Part shown: positions 38,208 to 46,152 of the stretch, one piece after another
How positions within the stretch are numbered: the stretch's first letter is position 1
How the letters are laid out: each line of letters begins with the position of its first letter
Program-made: the position numbers and the translations under genes
The notes under the pieces: model-generated
The model's input: the letters and a program-made list of their open reading frames with translations, nothing else
What the model was told of the DNA's origin: nothing
Databases searched by the model: none
Assembly: GCF_000022325.1 (NCBI RefSeq)
Contig: NC_012034.1
Location: 124,001 to 188,000 of the forward strand
Source of the DNA: Caldicellulosiruptor bescii DSM 6725
Lineage (GTDB): Bacteria > Bacillota > Thermoanaerobacteria > Caldicellulosiruptorales > Caldicellulosiruptoraceae
Direction of reading: 5' to 3'
DNA: 64,000 bases

Positions 38208-39410
38208 ATGCAGAACTTAACAGCACATTTAAACATGATAAGGGCGATGAAAATGAAACCTAACTTTTCAGAACTTGCAAGAATATATGGGATGGATAGA
38301 AGAACAGTTAAAAAATATTATGAGGGTTATGAAGGAAAACCTAAGAATAGAAATAAACCAAGTAAATTGGACAAATACTATGATGAGATAAAATCAAAGC
38401 TTGCTATCAAAGGAGTTACAGTCAAGGGTGTTTATGAGTATTTAAAATCAAAAGATGAGACAATAGGAACATATTCAAACTTCAATAAGTATGTTAAGAA
38501 AAAAGGATTAAAGCCAGAGAAGAAAATAAAAGGTCACCCAAGATTTGAGACAGATCCAGGTGAGCAAGCGCAAGTTGATTGGAAAGAGAATATAAAGCTT
38601 GTCTCAAGAAATGGAGAGGAGTTTATCATTAATGTTCTTGATTTTAAATTAGGTTATTCAAGGTATTGCTGCTTTGAGATAAACAGGACAAAAACTCAAG
38701 AAGAATTAATAGAAACTCTAATAAGAATATTCAAAGATATAGGCGGAGTACCGAGAGAGATTTTATTTGACAATACAGCAGCAGTTGTTGATATAACAGG
38801 TGAGAAAATTAAAGTAAATTCAAGATTTAAAAGTTTTGCAAAAGACTTTGGGTTTGAAGTGAAACTGTGCAAACCAAGACATTCGTACACAAAAGGAAAA
38901 GTTGAAGCAGCAAACAAGTTCATAGATTGGATACTGCCATATCAGGGTGAATTTGAAACAGAAGAGGACTTAGTAAGGATAATAAAAGAGATAAACGCAA
39001 AGGTCAATATGCAGCCAAATCAAACAACCCAAGTTCCACCTGCTCTTCTGTTTCAAAAAGAAAAAGAGTATTTACAACCCTTGCCAGACAAAAGGTTAAT
39101 AGACAGTTACCTAAATTCCTACAAGTCAGTTAAAGTCCAAAAGGACTCTCTGATTTACTACAAGGGAAGTAAATACTCTGTTCCACCCGAATACATAGGA
39201 AAGACAGTCCAAGTAAAGGAGGTGGAAAACAAAATTTATATTTATTATAACACAAACCTGTTAAGGATACATGTTATTGATGAAAAAAATATCAATTATC
39301 ACGATGAAGATTACAAGCAGCTAATGCTAATGAGAGTTGGTCAAAGAGAAGAGCTTAACAAGATATGTGAGGAAAACCTAAAGAAATTTGATAATCTGTT
39401 GAAAACCTAA
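38208..39410 (+). CDS. istA: IS21 transposase IstA
   Basis: 400 residues. N-terminal helix-turn-helix (FSELARIYGMDRRTVKKYYE), then an rve integrase core with the DDE residues in EQAQVDWKEN, REILFDNTAAVV and YTKGKVEAANKFID. A Mu-type C-terminal domain follows (VPPEYIGKTVQVKEVENK). It appears complete. It performs strand cutting and joining, assisted by IstB encoded 20 bases downstream. Confidence 0.93.
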   Translation: MQNLTAHLNMIRAMKMKPNFSELARIYGMDRRTVKKYYEGYEGKPKNRNKPSKLDKYYDEIKSKLAIKGVTVKGVYEYLKSKDETIGTYSNFNKYVKKKGLKPEKKIKGHPRFETDPGEQAQVDWKENIKLVSRNGEEFIINVLDFKLGYSRYCCFEINRTKTQEELIETLIRIFKDIGGVPREILFDNTAAVVDITGEKIKVNSRFKSFAKDFGFEVKLCKPRHSYTKGKVEAANKFIDWILPYQGEFETEEDLVRIIKEINAKVNMQPNQTTQVPPALLFQKEKEYLQPLPDKRLIDSYLNSYKSVKVQKDSLIYYKGSKYSVPPEYIGKTVQVKEVENKIYIYYNTNLLRIHVIDEKNINYHDEDYKQLMLMRVGQREELNKICEENLKKFDNLLKT

Positions 39411-39430
39411 AGAAAGGAGAAAATCTAAAA

Positions 39431-40195
39431 ATGAGCAACTATGTGAAACTACTTAACAACTTAGAAGAGTTAGGTCTTCACAACATAAAGAATAACCTTG
39501 ACAAATACTTAGATTTAGTGGCAAGCGGAGAAAAAAGTATGACAGATGCATTATATGAACTTAGTAATTTAGAGATAAAAGCCAAAGAAGAAAGGGCGAT
39601 ATTAGGATGTGTGAGGGTGGCAAATTTCCCATTTATAAAAGGTATAGAAGATTTTGATTTTTCATTTCAGCCAAGTATAAACAAGCAACAGATAATGGAC
39701 TTAATGAGTTTGAGATTTTTAGAGGGTAATGAAAATATACTATTTGTCGGAACACCAGGGGTAGGGAAAACGCATCTAGCCACAGCAATAGGTATAGAGT
39801 GTGCAAAACGAAGGTATTCAACATATTTTATACATTTTCAAGAGTTAATAGCCCAGCTAAAGAAAGTATTATTGGAGAACAGATTAGAGTACAGACTTAA
39901 GCATTTTTCGAAATACAAAGTTTTAATAATAGATGAGATAGGTTATTTGCCAATAGACAATGATGGAGCAAATTTATTTTTCCAGCTAATATCGAGCAGA
40001 TATGAGAAGAGCAGTACAATAATAACAACTAATGTTGTATTCTCAGAATGGGGAGAGATATTTGGTGGAGCGACAATAGCAAATGCAATTTTAGATAGGC
40101 TACTGCATCATTCTTACGTGATTTTCATAAAAGGTCCTTCATACAGATTGCAGTCAAAAACAGCATATTTTAGCAATACAAACCAGCAAAGTTAA
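39431..40195 (+). CDS. istB: IS21 helper ATPase IstB
   Basis: 254 residues with Walker A GTPGVGKTHLA near residue 109, Walker B VLIIDEIGYLP near 168 and sensor IITTNVVFSEWGE. The C-terminal LLHHSYVIFIKGPSYRL is the usual IstB ending. DnaA/DnaC-like AAA+ protein that directs IstA to target DNA. Intact, with AAAGGAG before the start, so this IS21 copy may be active. Confidence 0.93.
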   Translation: MSNYVKLLNNLEELGLHNIKNNLDKYLDLVASGEKSMTDALYELSNLEIKAKEERAILGCVRVANFPFIKGIEDFDFSFQPSINKQQIMDLMSLRFLEGNENILFVGTPGVGKTHLATAIGIECAKRRYSTYFIHFQELIAQLKKVLLENRLEYRLKHFSKYKVLIIDEIGYLPIDNDGANLFFQLISSRYEKSSTIITTNVVFSEWGEIFGGATIANAILDRLLHHSYVIFIKGPSYRLQSKTAYFSNTNQQS

Positions 40196-40255
40196 GTTTA
40201 TTTTTTGTACATTTTTATTTTCGATTTTTTGTTCATTTTGATATTGACATTTACA

Positions 40256-41508
40256 CTATGAGGGATGTAAACGTCATCTTTCATTTCAAACATTGAACGT
40301 TTTTTGTGACGTTTTATCTGAACTATGAGGGATGTAAACGTCATCTTTCATTTCAAACATTGAACGTTTTTTGTGACGTTTTATCTGAACTATGAGGGAT
40401 GTAAACGTCCCAATCTTTTGTTATATTGTAAGTTGGTATAGGTTTTATCTGAACTATGAGGGATGTAAACTTTAAAATCATTATGATATGCTAAGGCATA
40501 GTAGATGGTTTTATCTGAACTATGAGGGATGTAAACGACATCTTTGTTAAAACTGTGGTAGACAGCGTTCGCAAGTTTTATCTGAACTATGAGGGATGTA
40601 AACTGAGGATTATGCGAGAAAAGTTGCTAAAGCAAGTTTGGTTTTATCTGAACTATGAGGGATGTAAACAAAAACATACTATACAATCAATAAGAATTTT
40701 TATCATGTTTTATCTGAACTATGAGGGATGTAAACCTTAAAGGGCTTGAAAACTTAACTGTTGCTCAGCAGGTTTTATCTGAACTATGAGGGATGTAAAC
40801 AACATATCTTGCATACGCTTTTTTAGATTCACATCTTGTTTTATCTGAACTATGAGGGATGTAAACTTGAAGCTGTACAAAGAGAAATGAAAAGAAGAGC
40901 TCGTTTTATCTGAACTATGAGGGATGTAAACCTTCACAAGACATGTATCAAAATATTTACAACCTTGGTTTTATCTGAACTATGAGGGATGTAAACAATT
41001 CAAAAATGGATTATAGCAAAAATCAGCTTCAAGTTTTATCTGAACTATGAGGGATGTAAACGGCAAGAAGAATAAGGCAGGCAATACCTGTTTTGAGGTT
41101 TTATCTGAACTATGAGGGATGTAAACCGGGATTAAGATAGGCGTTCAAGCAAACACAACAGGGTTTTATCTGAACTATGAGGGATGTAAACATGAAAGAG
41201 CTGAAAGCAGATTTAATGAGCAAGAAAGGTTTTATCTGAACTATGAGGGATGTAAACGGCTCTGGTTTAAATTGAGAAATAAATCCATTGCCTGTTTTAT
41301 CTGAACTATGAGGGATGTAAACGGTGAAATATTTAATAATGTGTTAGGATAAGGAACAGTTTTATCTAAACTATGAGGGATGTAAACAGTTTTTATCAAG
41401 AATTTTTTCTTTTGTTATGCTGGTTTTATCTGAACTATGAGGGATGTAAACTTGAATCTAACGCAGCAACGCCTCCGCTTTTTTGTATAGTTTTATCTGA
41501 ACTATGAG
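40256..41508 (+). CRISPR. second piece of the CRISPR array, 18 complete repeats
   Basis: Starts with the last 17 bases of a repeat (CTATGAGGGATGTAAAC, 40256-40272), then complete repeats at 40311, 40378, 40442 and on to 41423, then the first 19 bases of a repeat at 41490-41508 where foreign DNA starts again. Same repeat and orientation as the main array. The first spacer (40273-40310) is repeated exactly at 40340-40377. The repeat at 41359 has G10 to A. There is no leader, so this is the older end of the main array, cut off by the IS block. Confidence 0.96.
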
Positions 41509-41567
41509 CATTCCTGTAATGAACGAAAATGAGTGAAAATGAAGTGAAATGAGATTTGAAAAAGAAA

Positions 41568-41639
41568 AGGTACCTCCTGATAAAATATAGTTAAGTAAGT
41601 TCTAGAACTTACGAGAAATCATCACAAAAGGAGGTACCT
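41568..41639 (+). promoter_or_regulatory. concentric palindrome over the transposase ribosome binding site
   Basis: AGGTACCTCC (41568-41577) pairs exactly with GGAGGTACCT (41630-41639). Centred between them is an 18-base perfect palindrome, GTAAGTTCTAGAACTTAC (41595-41612), with 17 unpaired bases on each side. The right arm holds the GGAGG used by the transposase start at 41643, so read-through RNA would fold and hide it. Confidence 0.7.
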
Positions 41640-41642
41640 ACC

Positions 41643-41927
41643 TTGAAGTATACACAAAATGAGAAGATATTACAAGTCACAGAGAAAACATTAGTTGTAG
41701 GAGTAGATATAGCAAAGGAAAGGCATGTTGGCAGAGCATTTGATTTTAGAGGAGTGGAGCTTGGCAAGAGAATAGAGTTTGAGAATAGAAAAGAAGGTAT
41801 GGAAAAATTTTTGGATTGGGCAAATAAGATAATGAAAGCAAATGGCAAAGAGAACGTGATGAGACTTGTCAAGAATTTTGTGTTTCCAATTTATAACGCA
41901 AATTGTAGAGTTGGGTTATGTTGTTAA
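41643..41927 (+). pseudogene. IS110-family transposase, N-terminal fragment
   Basis: Starts at a TTG 7 bases after GGAGGT. The first 73 residues are an IS110 N-terminus (LVVGVDIAKERHVGRAFDF, with the first catalytic Asp, then NRKEGMEKFLDW and ANGKENVM). Homology stops near 41860, where the end of an IS256-type element begins; the last 20 residues are read from that element. A different IS110 lineage from the one at 36592. Not functional. Confidence 0.8.
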
Positions 41928-41935
41928 TGCATTTT

Positions 41936-43113
41936 CTAATGCTGGGAACTCCATTTTTCCATTTTGTACGGCGTAAGTTCTCTTCTTGTTAAGTAAATAT
42001 TAATTTCTAAGACTTTGGCAGCCTTAAAAGTATCCACCTGAATTTACTTCTTACCTTTTCAATCATGCTGTTTACACGCAAGGCGGCGTCTGTAGCAAAG
42101 AATCTGCTTCCTTAATTCCTCAGGGTATTTCATATGAACAGAATAAAACTCTGCTTTTTCTGATATTGCAGCAATAAAATCGAGGATATTTTGAAAGGTA
42201 TCCATTACAAAGTTCTTTAAATTTCAGTACAGCTTCGTCAAAATCGGAGGAAGAAATTCTAAGTCTGTCTAAACTCTTGTTAAAAGCTGAAAGCTTTATC
42301 CTTTGTCATATGTTTTCTGCTATTTCATTGGAGGTGGACAAAAGCAAGCTCAAGGTCAGCAAGAGGATAAGCAAGTTTGACAGCATCTATAATACCAGGG
42401 AAGTCATCACTTATGACAATTAGAATCTCTTTTAGCCCTCTTGTAATTAAGTCTTCAAAAACTTTCATCCAATCAGCCTTATTTTCTTTGCCGAAGAAAG
42501 TGTAGACACCGAAAATGTCTTTTTTACCTTTCTTGAGTCGATACCGAGGCTGGCATTGCAAGTAGCTTGTTTAACCTTAGAATTGTCCTTAACTTCACTT
42601 CTGAATAACCATCGATGATGAGAGCAAAAGCACTTGTTGGTAGTTCTCTTTGTTTGAATAACTGAAGCTCATTTTTAAGGTCTTCTTTGATTTTTAGTAT
42701 TTCATTTTCGGAATATGGAAGATTCAAAGCTTTCAAAGTCTGGACAAGGGAACGCTCAAGAATAACCATTGATGTACTTGCGACATAAGAAGGGAAGTAG
42801 ATAAGCTATCAACTCTTTTGTAGCGGAAAGAAGAGGATAGAAGGTCGGAAATTCTAAGGGCGTGTGCGAGGGACAGAGATTTCAAGACGTTAGGCAGGTG
42901 TTGCAAGTTTTCTTTCATAGAAGCCATTGCCTTTGTCGTTTTCGTTTTTAGCAAGGTAAACAGTTCTTTCTGATAACATAAAGCAATCGAGCAAGTTTTA
43001 CTTTTAGCTGTTTTAGAGCTGGGCGAGTAGGATCATCACAGGAAGCAATACATATTTAGCACTTGTTCGATAGCCATATTTTTAGCGGTCTCAAAAATTT
43101 CATTTTTCTCCAT
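41936..43113 (-). pseudogene. IS256 (mutator-type) transposase, heavily decayed
   Basis: Fragments in several frames in correct order from 43113: MEKNEIFETAKNMAIEQVL, YKRVDSLSTSLLMS, SLVQTLKALNLPYSE, LPTSAFALIIDGYSE (first Asp), KKDIFGVYTFFGKENKADW, VISDDFPGIIDAVK (second Asp), then RVNSMIEKVRS and KAAKVLEINIYL, ending at 41936. Stops and frameshifts separate the pieces. The family is clear from the order and the motifs; the protein cannot be made. Confidence 0.85.
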
Positions 43114-43121
43114 AATCGTGA

Positions 43122-43182
43122 ACCCCCTTTGGTGATTATTTCAATACTCATTATACAGTGGACACAATTTTATTTTAACTCC
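43122..43182. repeat. 61-base direct repeat, copy 1
   Basis: Matches 44084-44144 at 58 of 61 bases, same orientation (starts ACCCCCTTTG, ends TTTTAACTCC). It is the outer end of the IS256-type element. The truncated IS21 lies between the two copies. Confidence 0.85.
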
Positions 43183-43187
43183 CTCTT

Positions 43188-43967
43188 TTGTTGGGGAAGC
43201 TAAAGGATTTGAAATTATCTGGGATAATAAAGAGTTTTGATTTAAGGGTAGAGGAAGCTATTAAGAATAACTTTTCGTATCAAGAGTTTTTTGAGATATT
43301 GATAAATGATGAAGTGAGTAACAGGAGAATAAACAGTAATCAAAAGAGGATAAGCAAAGCGAGGTTTCCATGGCACAAGACATTAGAAGAATACAATTTT
43401 AGTTATCAGCCTTCAATTAATAAGAGGTTTATATACAATTTGGCGACCTGTGAATTTGTCCGCAAGAAAGAAAATGTGGCCTTCATAGGACCGCCAGGAA
43501 CGGGAAAAACACATCTTGCAATAGCGATAGGACTTAAAGCCGTAGCACTTGGATATAGAGTTTTGTTTACCACAGCAAATGAGATGTTAGAAGAGTTGTA
43601 TATTTCAAGAGCGGATAATTCGTATCAACAAAAGTTAAAAAACTATGTTAATGTGGATTTGTTAATAATAGATGAGCTGGGCTTAAGGAAATTTAATCAA
43701 AGCAGTGTAGATGATTTTTATGAGATAATATCAAAGAGGTATGAGAGAGGATCGATAATAATAACTACAAACAAGGTATTTGAAGAGTGGCCGACGATAT
43801 TTTATGATCCAGTTTTAGCGACAGCGATTTTAGATAGATTTGTACATCACTGTCATTTTGTAGTTATCAAAGGTGAAAGTTATAGGATGAAGCAAAGGGA
43901 GGGTGCTATAAAAGCTTTAACAGATGATTCCAAGAATGAGTCAAATCAGTTAAATAATGATAATTAA
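43188..43967 (+). CDS. istB: solo IstB-like ATPase of a truncated IS21 element
   Basis: 259 residues from a TTG. Walker A GPPGTGKTHLA near residue 105, Walker B LLIIDELGLRKF near 162, sensor IITTNKVFEEW and ending HHCHFVVIKGESYRMK. It differs from the other IstB (39431), so it comes from a different IS21 type. No istA precedes it: the sequence upstream is an IS256 end. The right end at 44036-44057 is identical to that of the intact IS21. Frame intact, but without IstA the element is immobile. The N-terminus may be clipped. Confidence 0.85.
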   Translation: MLGKLKDLKLSGIIKSFDLRVEEAIKNNFSYQEFFEILINDEVSNRRINSNQKRISKARFPWHKTLEEYNFSYQPSINKRFIYNLATCEFVRKKENVAFIGPPGTGKTHLAIAIGLKAVALGYRVLFTTANEMLEELYISRADNSYQQKLKNYVNVDLLIIDELGLRKFNQSSVDDFYEIISKRYERGSIIITTNKVFEEWPTIFYDPVLATAILDRFVHHCHFVVIKGESYRMKQREGAIKALTDDSKNESNQLNNDN

Positions 43968-44083
43968 ATTTTTTTGAAAACAGGTGGGGAAAAAAAGTTA
44001 TCAAAAGTGGGGAAAAGGTATTGACAATAACAAACCATTTTGATATTGACATTTACATATTTCGTTTTTATTTATTCTCAGTG

Positions 44084-44144
44084 ACCCCCTTTGATGATTA
44101 TTTCAATACTAATTATGCAGTGGACACAATTTTATTTTAACTCC
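44084..44144. repeat. 61-base direct repeat, copy 2
   Basis: Second copy of the IS256-type end at 43122-43182. It has no transposase next to it, so it is the remnant of another copy or of a duplication. Confidence 0.85.
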
Positions 44145-44456
44145 ATCCCCATACGGGCGAAGACCCTGCATACGAGCATAGCTGACGTCCACGCTATGGT
44201 AGATGGGACGAAGGAATTGAGGGCAAGGGAGAAAAGACCCTGAGAGACATGAGAGGGTAAACGCCATGGTTATTGTGGATAGATACCCGCCGCAATATAG
44301 TAGAATAACAAAATAAATACAGTAGAGAGGCTAAATCTAAGTTTAGTATGGTAGAATAAAGCAATAATAACAATATCAAGAATAAGATTGTTTGTTTCGG
44401 TAGAGAAATTTAAAGAAATCGCGAGATATTTTGAGAAAATCAAAGGTATATTGAGA
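44145..44456. other. gene-free stretch, unidentified IS debris
   Basis: 312 bases with no credible frame. The first 130 (for example AGACCCTGCATACGAGCATA, near 44160) are visibly richer in G and C than the flanks and look like an IS end or structured RNA; the rest is purine-rich and AT-rich. I could not assign it. Confidence 0.4.
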
Positions 44457-44526
44457 GAGGGATGTAAACATTTCAGTAGAAGAAAAAATTGCTTGAAGGG
44501 GTGGTTTGATTTATCTGAACTATGAA
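44457..44526 (+). CRISPR. terminal remnant of the CRISPR array
   Basis: GAGGGATGTAAAC at 44457-44469 is the last 13 bases of a repeat. A 38-base spacer follows, then GATTTATCTGAACTATGA at 44508-44525, the first 18 bases of a repeat with one change. Orientation and spacing fit the array, so this is its original distal end beyond the second IS block. Confidence 0.85.
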
Positions 44527-44760
44527 GTAAGGGAGAGTTTGACAATAACAAAAGAAACAAGAAAGATTAAACTTCTTAAAGTTAATTATTACTTTTGTCT
44601 ATGTGTGAGATTAATCTTGCAAATAAACATTTAAAATTATTAATCTTAAAGAAGGAATTCTAGAACTATTTGTCGAATAATAGTAATATTTACTACTCAG
44701 AAATAAGAATAGAATAACAAAAAGACAAAAATTATGCTGTATTTTGGGAGGTTATGTAAA

Positions 44761-46152
44761 GTGGGGGAAAATATATTGGTTGTTACTGTTGGTACAAGTC
44801 CTTTGCCTGAGTACATTGCAACTAAATATTTTTTAAGATATTTGCCTAATAAATGTAGCGCAGAAAAATATAACTATGTCTTTTTTATATGTTCAGAAGA
44901 AACTATTCGGCAGAAAAGTACAGCTTCATATGCCGAAAAATTAGAAGAGGTGTTGGGTAGAGATAATGTTAAAGTATTTTATATTTTACTATCAGATGTG
45001 TCAGATCCAGAAACAATTTACAACGACCTAAATGAATATTTTTCTTCTCGCCAGGAATTTTCAAAAGAAAAGGTGAATAAAGTACATTTACATTATAGTG
45101 GTGGAACAAAGGCAATGGCCGTGTATATTTATGATTTTTTCAAAACTAAATATGGTGAAAAATTTGAATCGTCTTATTTGGATGCAAGAGATAAAAGAAT
45201 GATAGTTAGTAATCCTCATTCCAAAAATAAAATAAAAACTCTAGCTTCAGATGACTTAAGAAATGTTGATGAGGTCTCAATTGATATAGACACACTTTTA
45301 AGAATTCATTTGTATGAAAAAAAAGAAGAAAATGAATCATGGGGAAATAAGTTTTGTAGCAACAATTTCATCATAATAATGCGTCAAATAGAAGACATCA
45401 TTAAGACGCCCGAAAAAATAAAAATATTTATTGCATGGCTTGATGATCAATTTAGAAGGTTATTTAAGTCTTCGGGAAAATTCATAGAGAAGACGGAAGA
45501 ATTTTGTAATGTAGTTAAAAACAATGAAAATATTGTGAATCAGTTTAATGAACAACTCAGCAAATATGAGTTTATAAAAAGTCTATTGCTGAGTTTTCCA
45601 GAAGAAAAAAGGATAATCAATGAAGATGGGAAGTTGTGGATTCCGCCGGAAGATCTAAGCTCAAAGAAGTTCAAAGAGAAAATTTTCGAAACTGTCAAGT
45701 TTCTGGATGGCAAATGGTTAGAGTACTACGTTTACAATGAACTAAAAAATAAACTTCTTGAGAGAGGATTGAAAGAAGGAAGTCATTTTGGTTTATCTCT
45801 TAAAGCTAAAAAGAAAGAAGGTTCAAATAATTCAAAAGGATTTGAATTAGATATATTTGTTATTAGAGGATATCAACTGATAGGAATTAGCATAACAACT
45901 TCTTTGAAAACAGGAGAATGTAAATTTAAAGGGTTTGAAGTTATTCATAGAGTAAACCAAATAGGAGGAGAAGAAAGTAAAGCTATTTTAATAACTGCTA
46001 TAGATAGAAATGGTAAAGACAGTAATCCTGAATCTTTGAAAGAGGACTTGGCATATGAGACTGGTTCTCACGAAGAAAAGATAGTTGTATTTGGAATAGA
46101 TGATTGGGCTGACATAGGAGATAAAATTGTTGAGGAGGTTTTTGATGAATGA
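44761..46152 (+). CDS. CARF-domain protein with C-terminal PD-(D/E)XK-like domain (Card1/Can2-like)
   Basis: 463 residues from a GTG at 44761 after GGGAGG; an ATG nine codons earlier lies before that site. N-terminal CARF domain: ILVVTVGTSPLPEYIA, then LHYSGGTKAMAVYIYDF near 110-126, the ring-oligonucleotide binding loop. The C-terminal third is nuclease-like: GKWLEYYVYNEL near 316, GFELDIFVI near 360, then GISITTSLKTGECK near 376 and FEVIHRVNQIGGEESKA. Glu and Asp of the PD-(D/E)XK site are there, but the usual E-x-K is I-S-I-T. It should be a cyclic-oligoadenylate-activated effector of the type III system whose Cas10 gene overlaps its end by 4 bases. Nuclease activity is uncertain. Confidence 0.75.
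   Translation: MGENILVVTVGTSPLPEYIATKYFLRYLPNKCSAEKYNYVFFICSEETIRQKSTASYAEKLEEVLGRDNVKVFYILLSDVSDPETIYNDLNEYFSSRQEFSKEKVNKVHLHYSGGTKAMAVYIYDFFKTKYGEKFESSYLDARDKRMIVSNPHSKNKIKTLASDDLRNVDEVSIDIDTLLRIHLYEKKEENESWGNKFCSNNFIIIMRQIEDIIKTPEKIKIFIAWLDDQFRRLFKSSGKFIEKTEEFCNVVKNNENIVNQFNEQLSKYEFIKSLLLSFPEEKRIINEDGKLWIPPEDLSSKKFKEKIFETVKFLDGKWLEYYVYNELKNKLLERGLKEGSHFGLSLKAKKKEGSNNSKGFELDIFVIRGYQLIGISITTSLKTGECKFKGFEVIHRVNQIGGEESKAILITAIDRNGKDSNPESLKEDLAYETGSHEEKIVVFGIDDWADIGDKIVEEVFDE

Larger units (their letters stand above)
38084..40255 (+). mobile_element. IS21-family element inside the CRISPR array
   Basis: About 2.2 kb with istA and istB. The right end is CATTTTGATATTGACATT then TACA at 40234-40255; the identical 22 bases recur at 44036-44057 after the second istB. 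Inner matching arms are AAAATAAAAATGTAC (38118-38132) and its complement near 40207. Counting the same 34-base offset puts the left end near 38084. CRISPR repeat sequence resumes at 40256, directly after the end. Confidence 0.8.
41861..43182 (-). mobile_element. degenerate IS256-family element
   Basis: About 1.32 kb, the usual size. The outer end at 43122-43182 and the other end near 41861-41897 share an imperfect inverted match around TTGTGTCCA/TTGTGTTTCCA. It has inserted into the IS110 fragment near its codon 73. A second copy of the 61-base outer end lies at 44084-44144. Confidence 0.65.

Noticed and set aside
42325-42954. Three separate small genes on the minus strand
   Set aside because: Together they read as consecutive fragments of one IS256-type transposase broken by stops and shifts.
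44539-44544. TTGACA as -35 box of the III-D operon
   Set aside because: The expected -10 place shows only AAAGAT, and the same 12-mer occurs at two IS borders, so I did not call a promoter.
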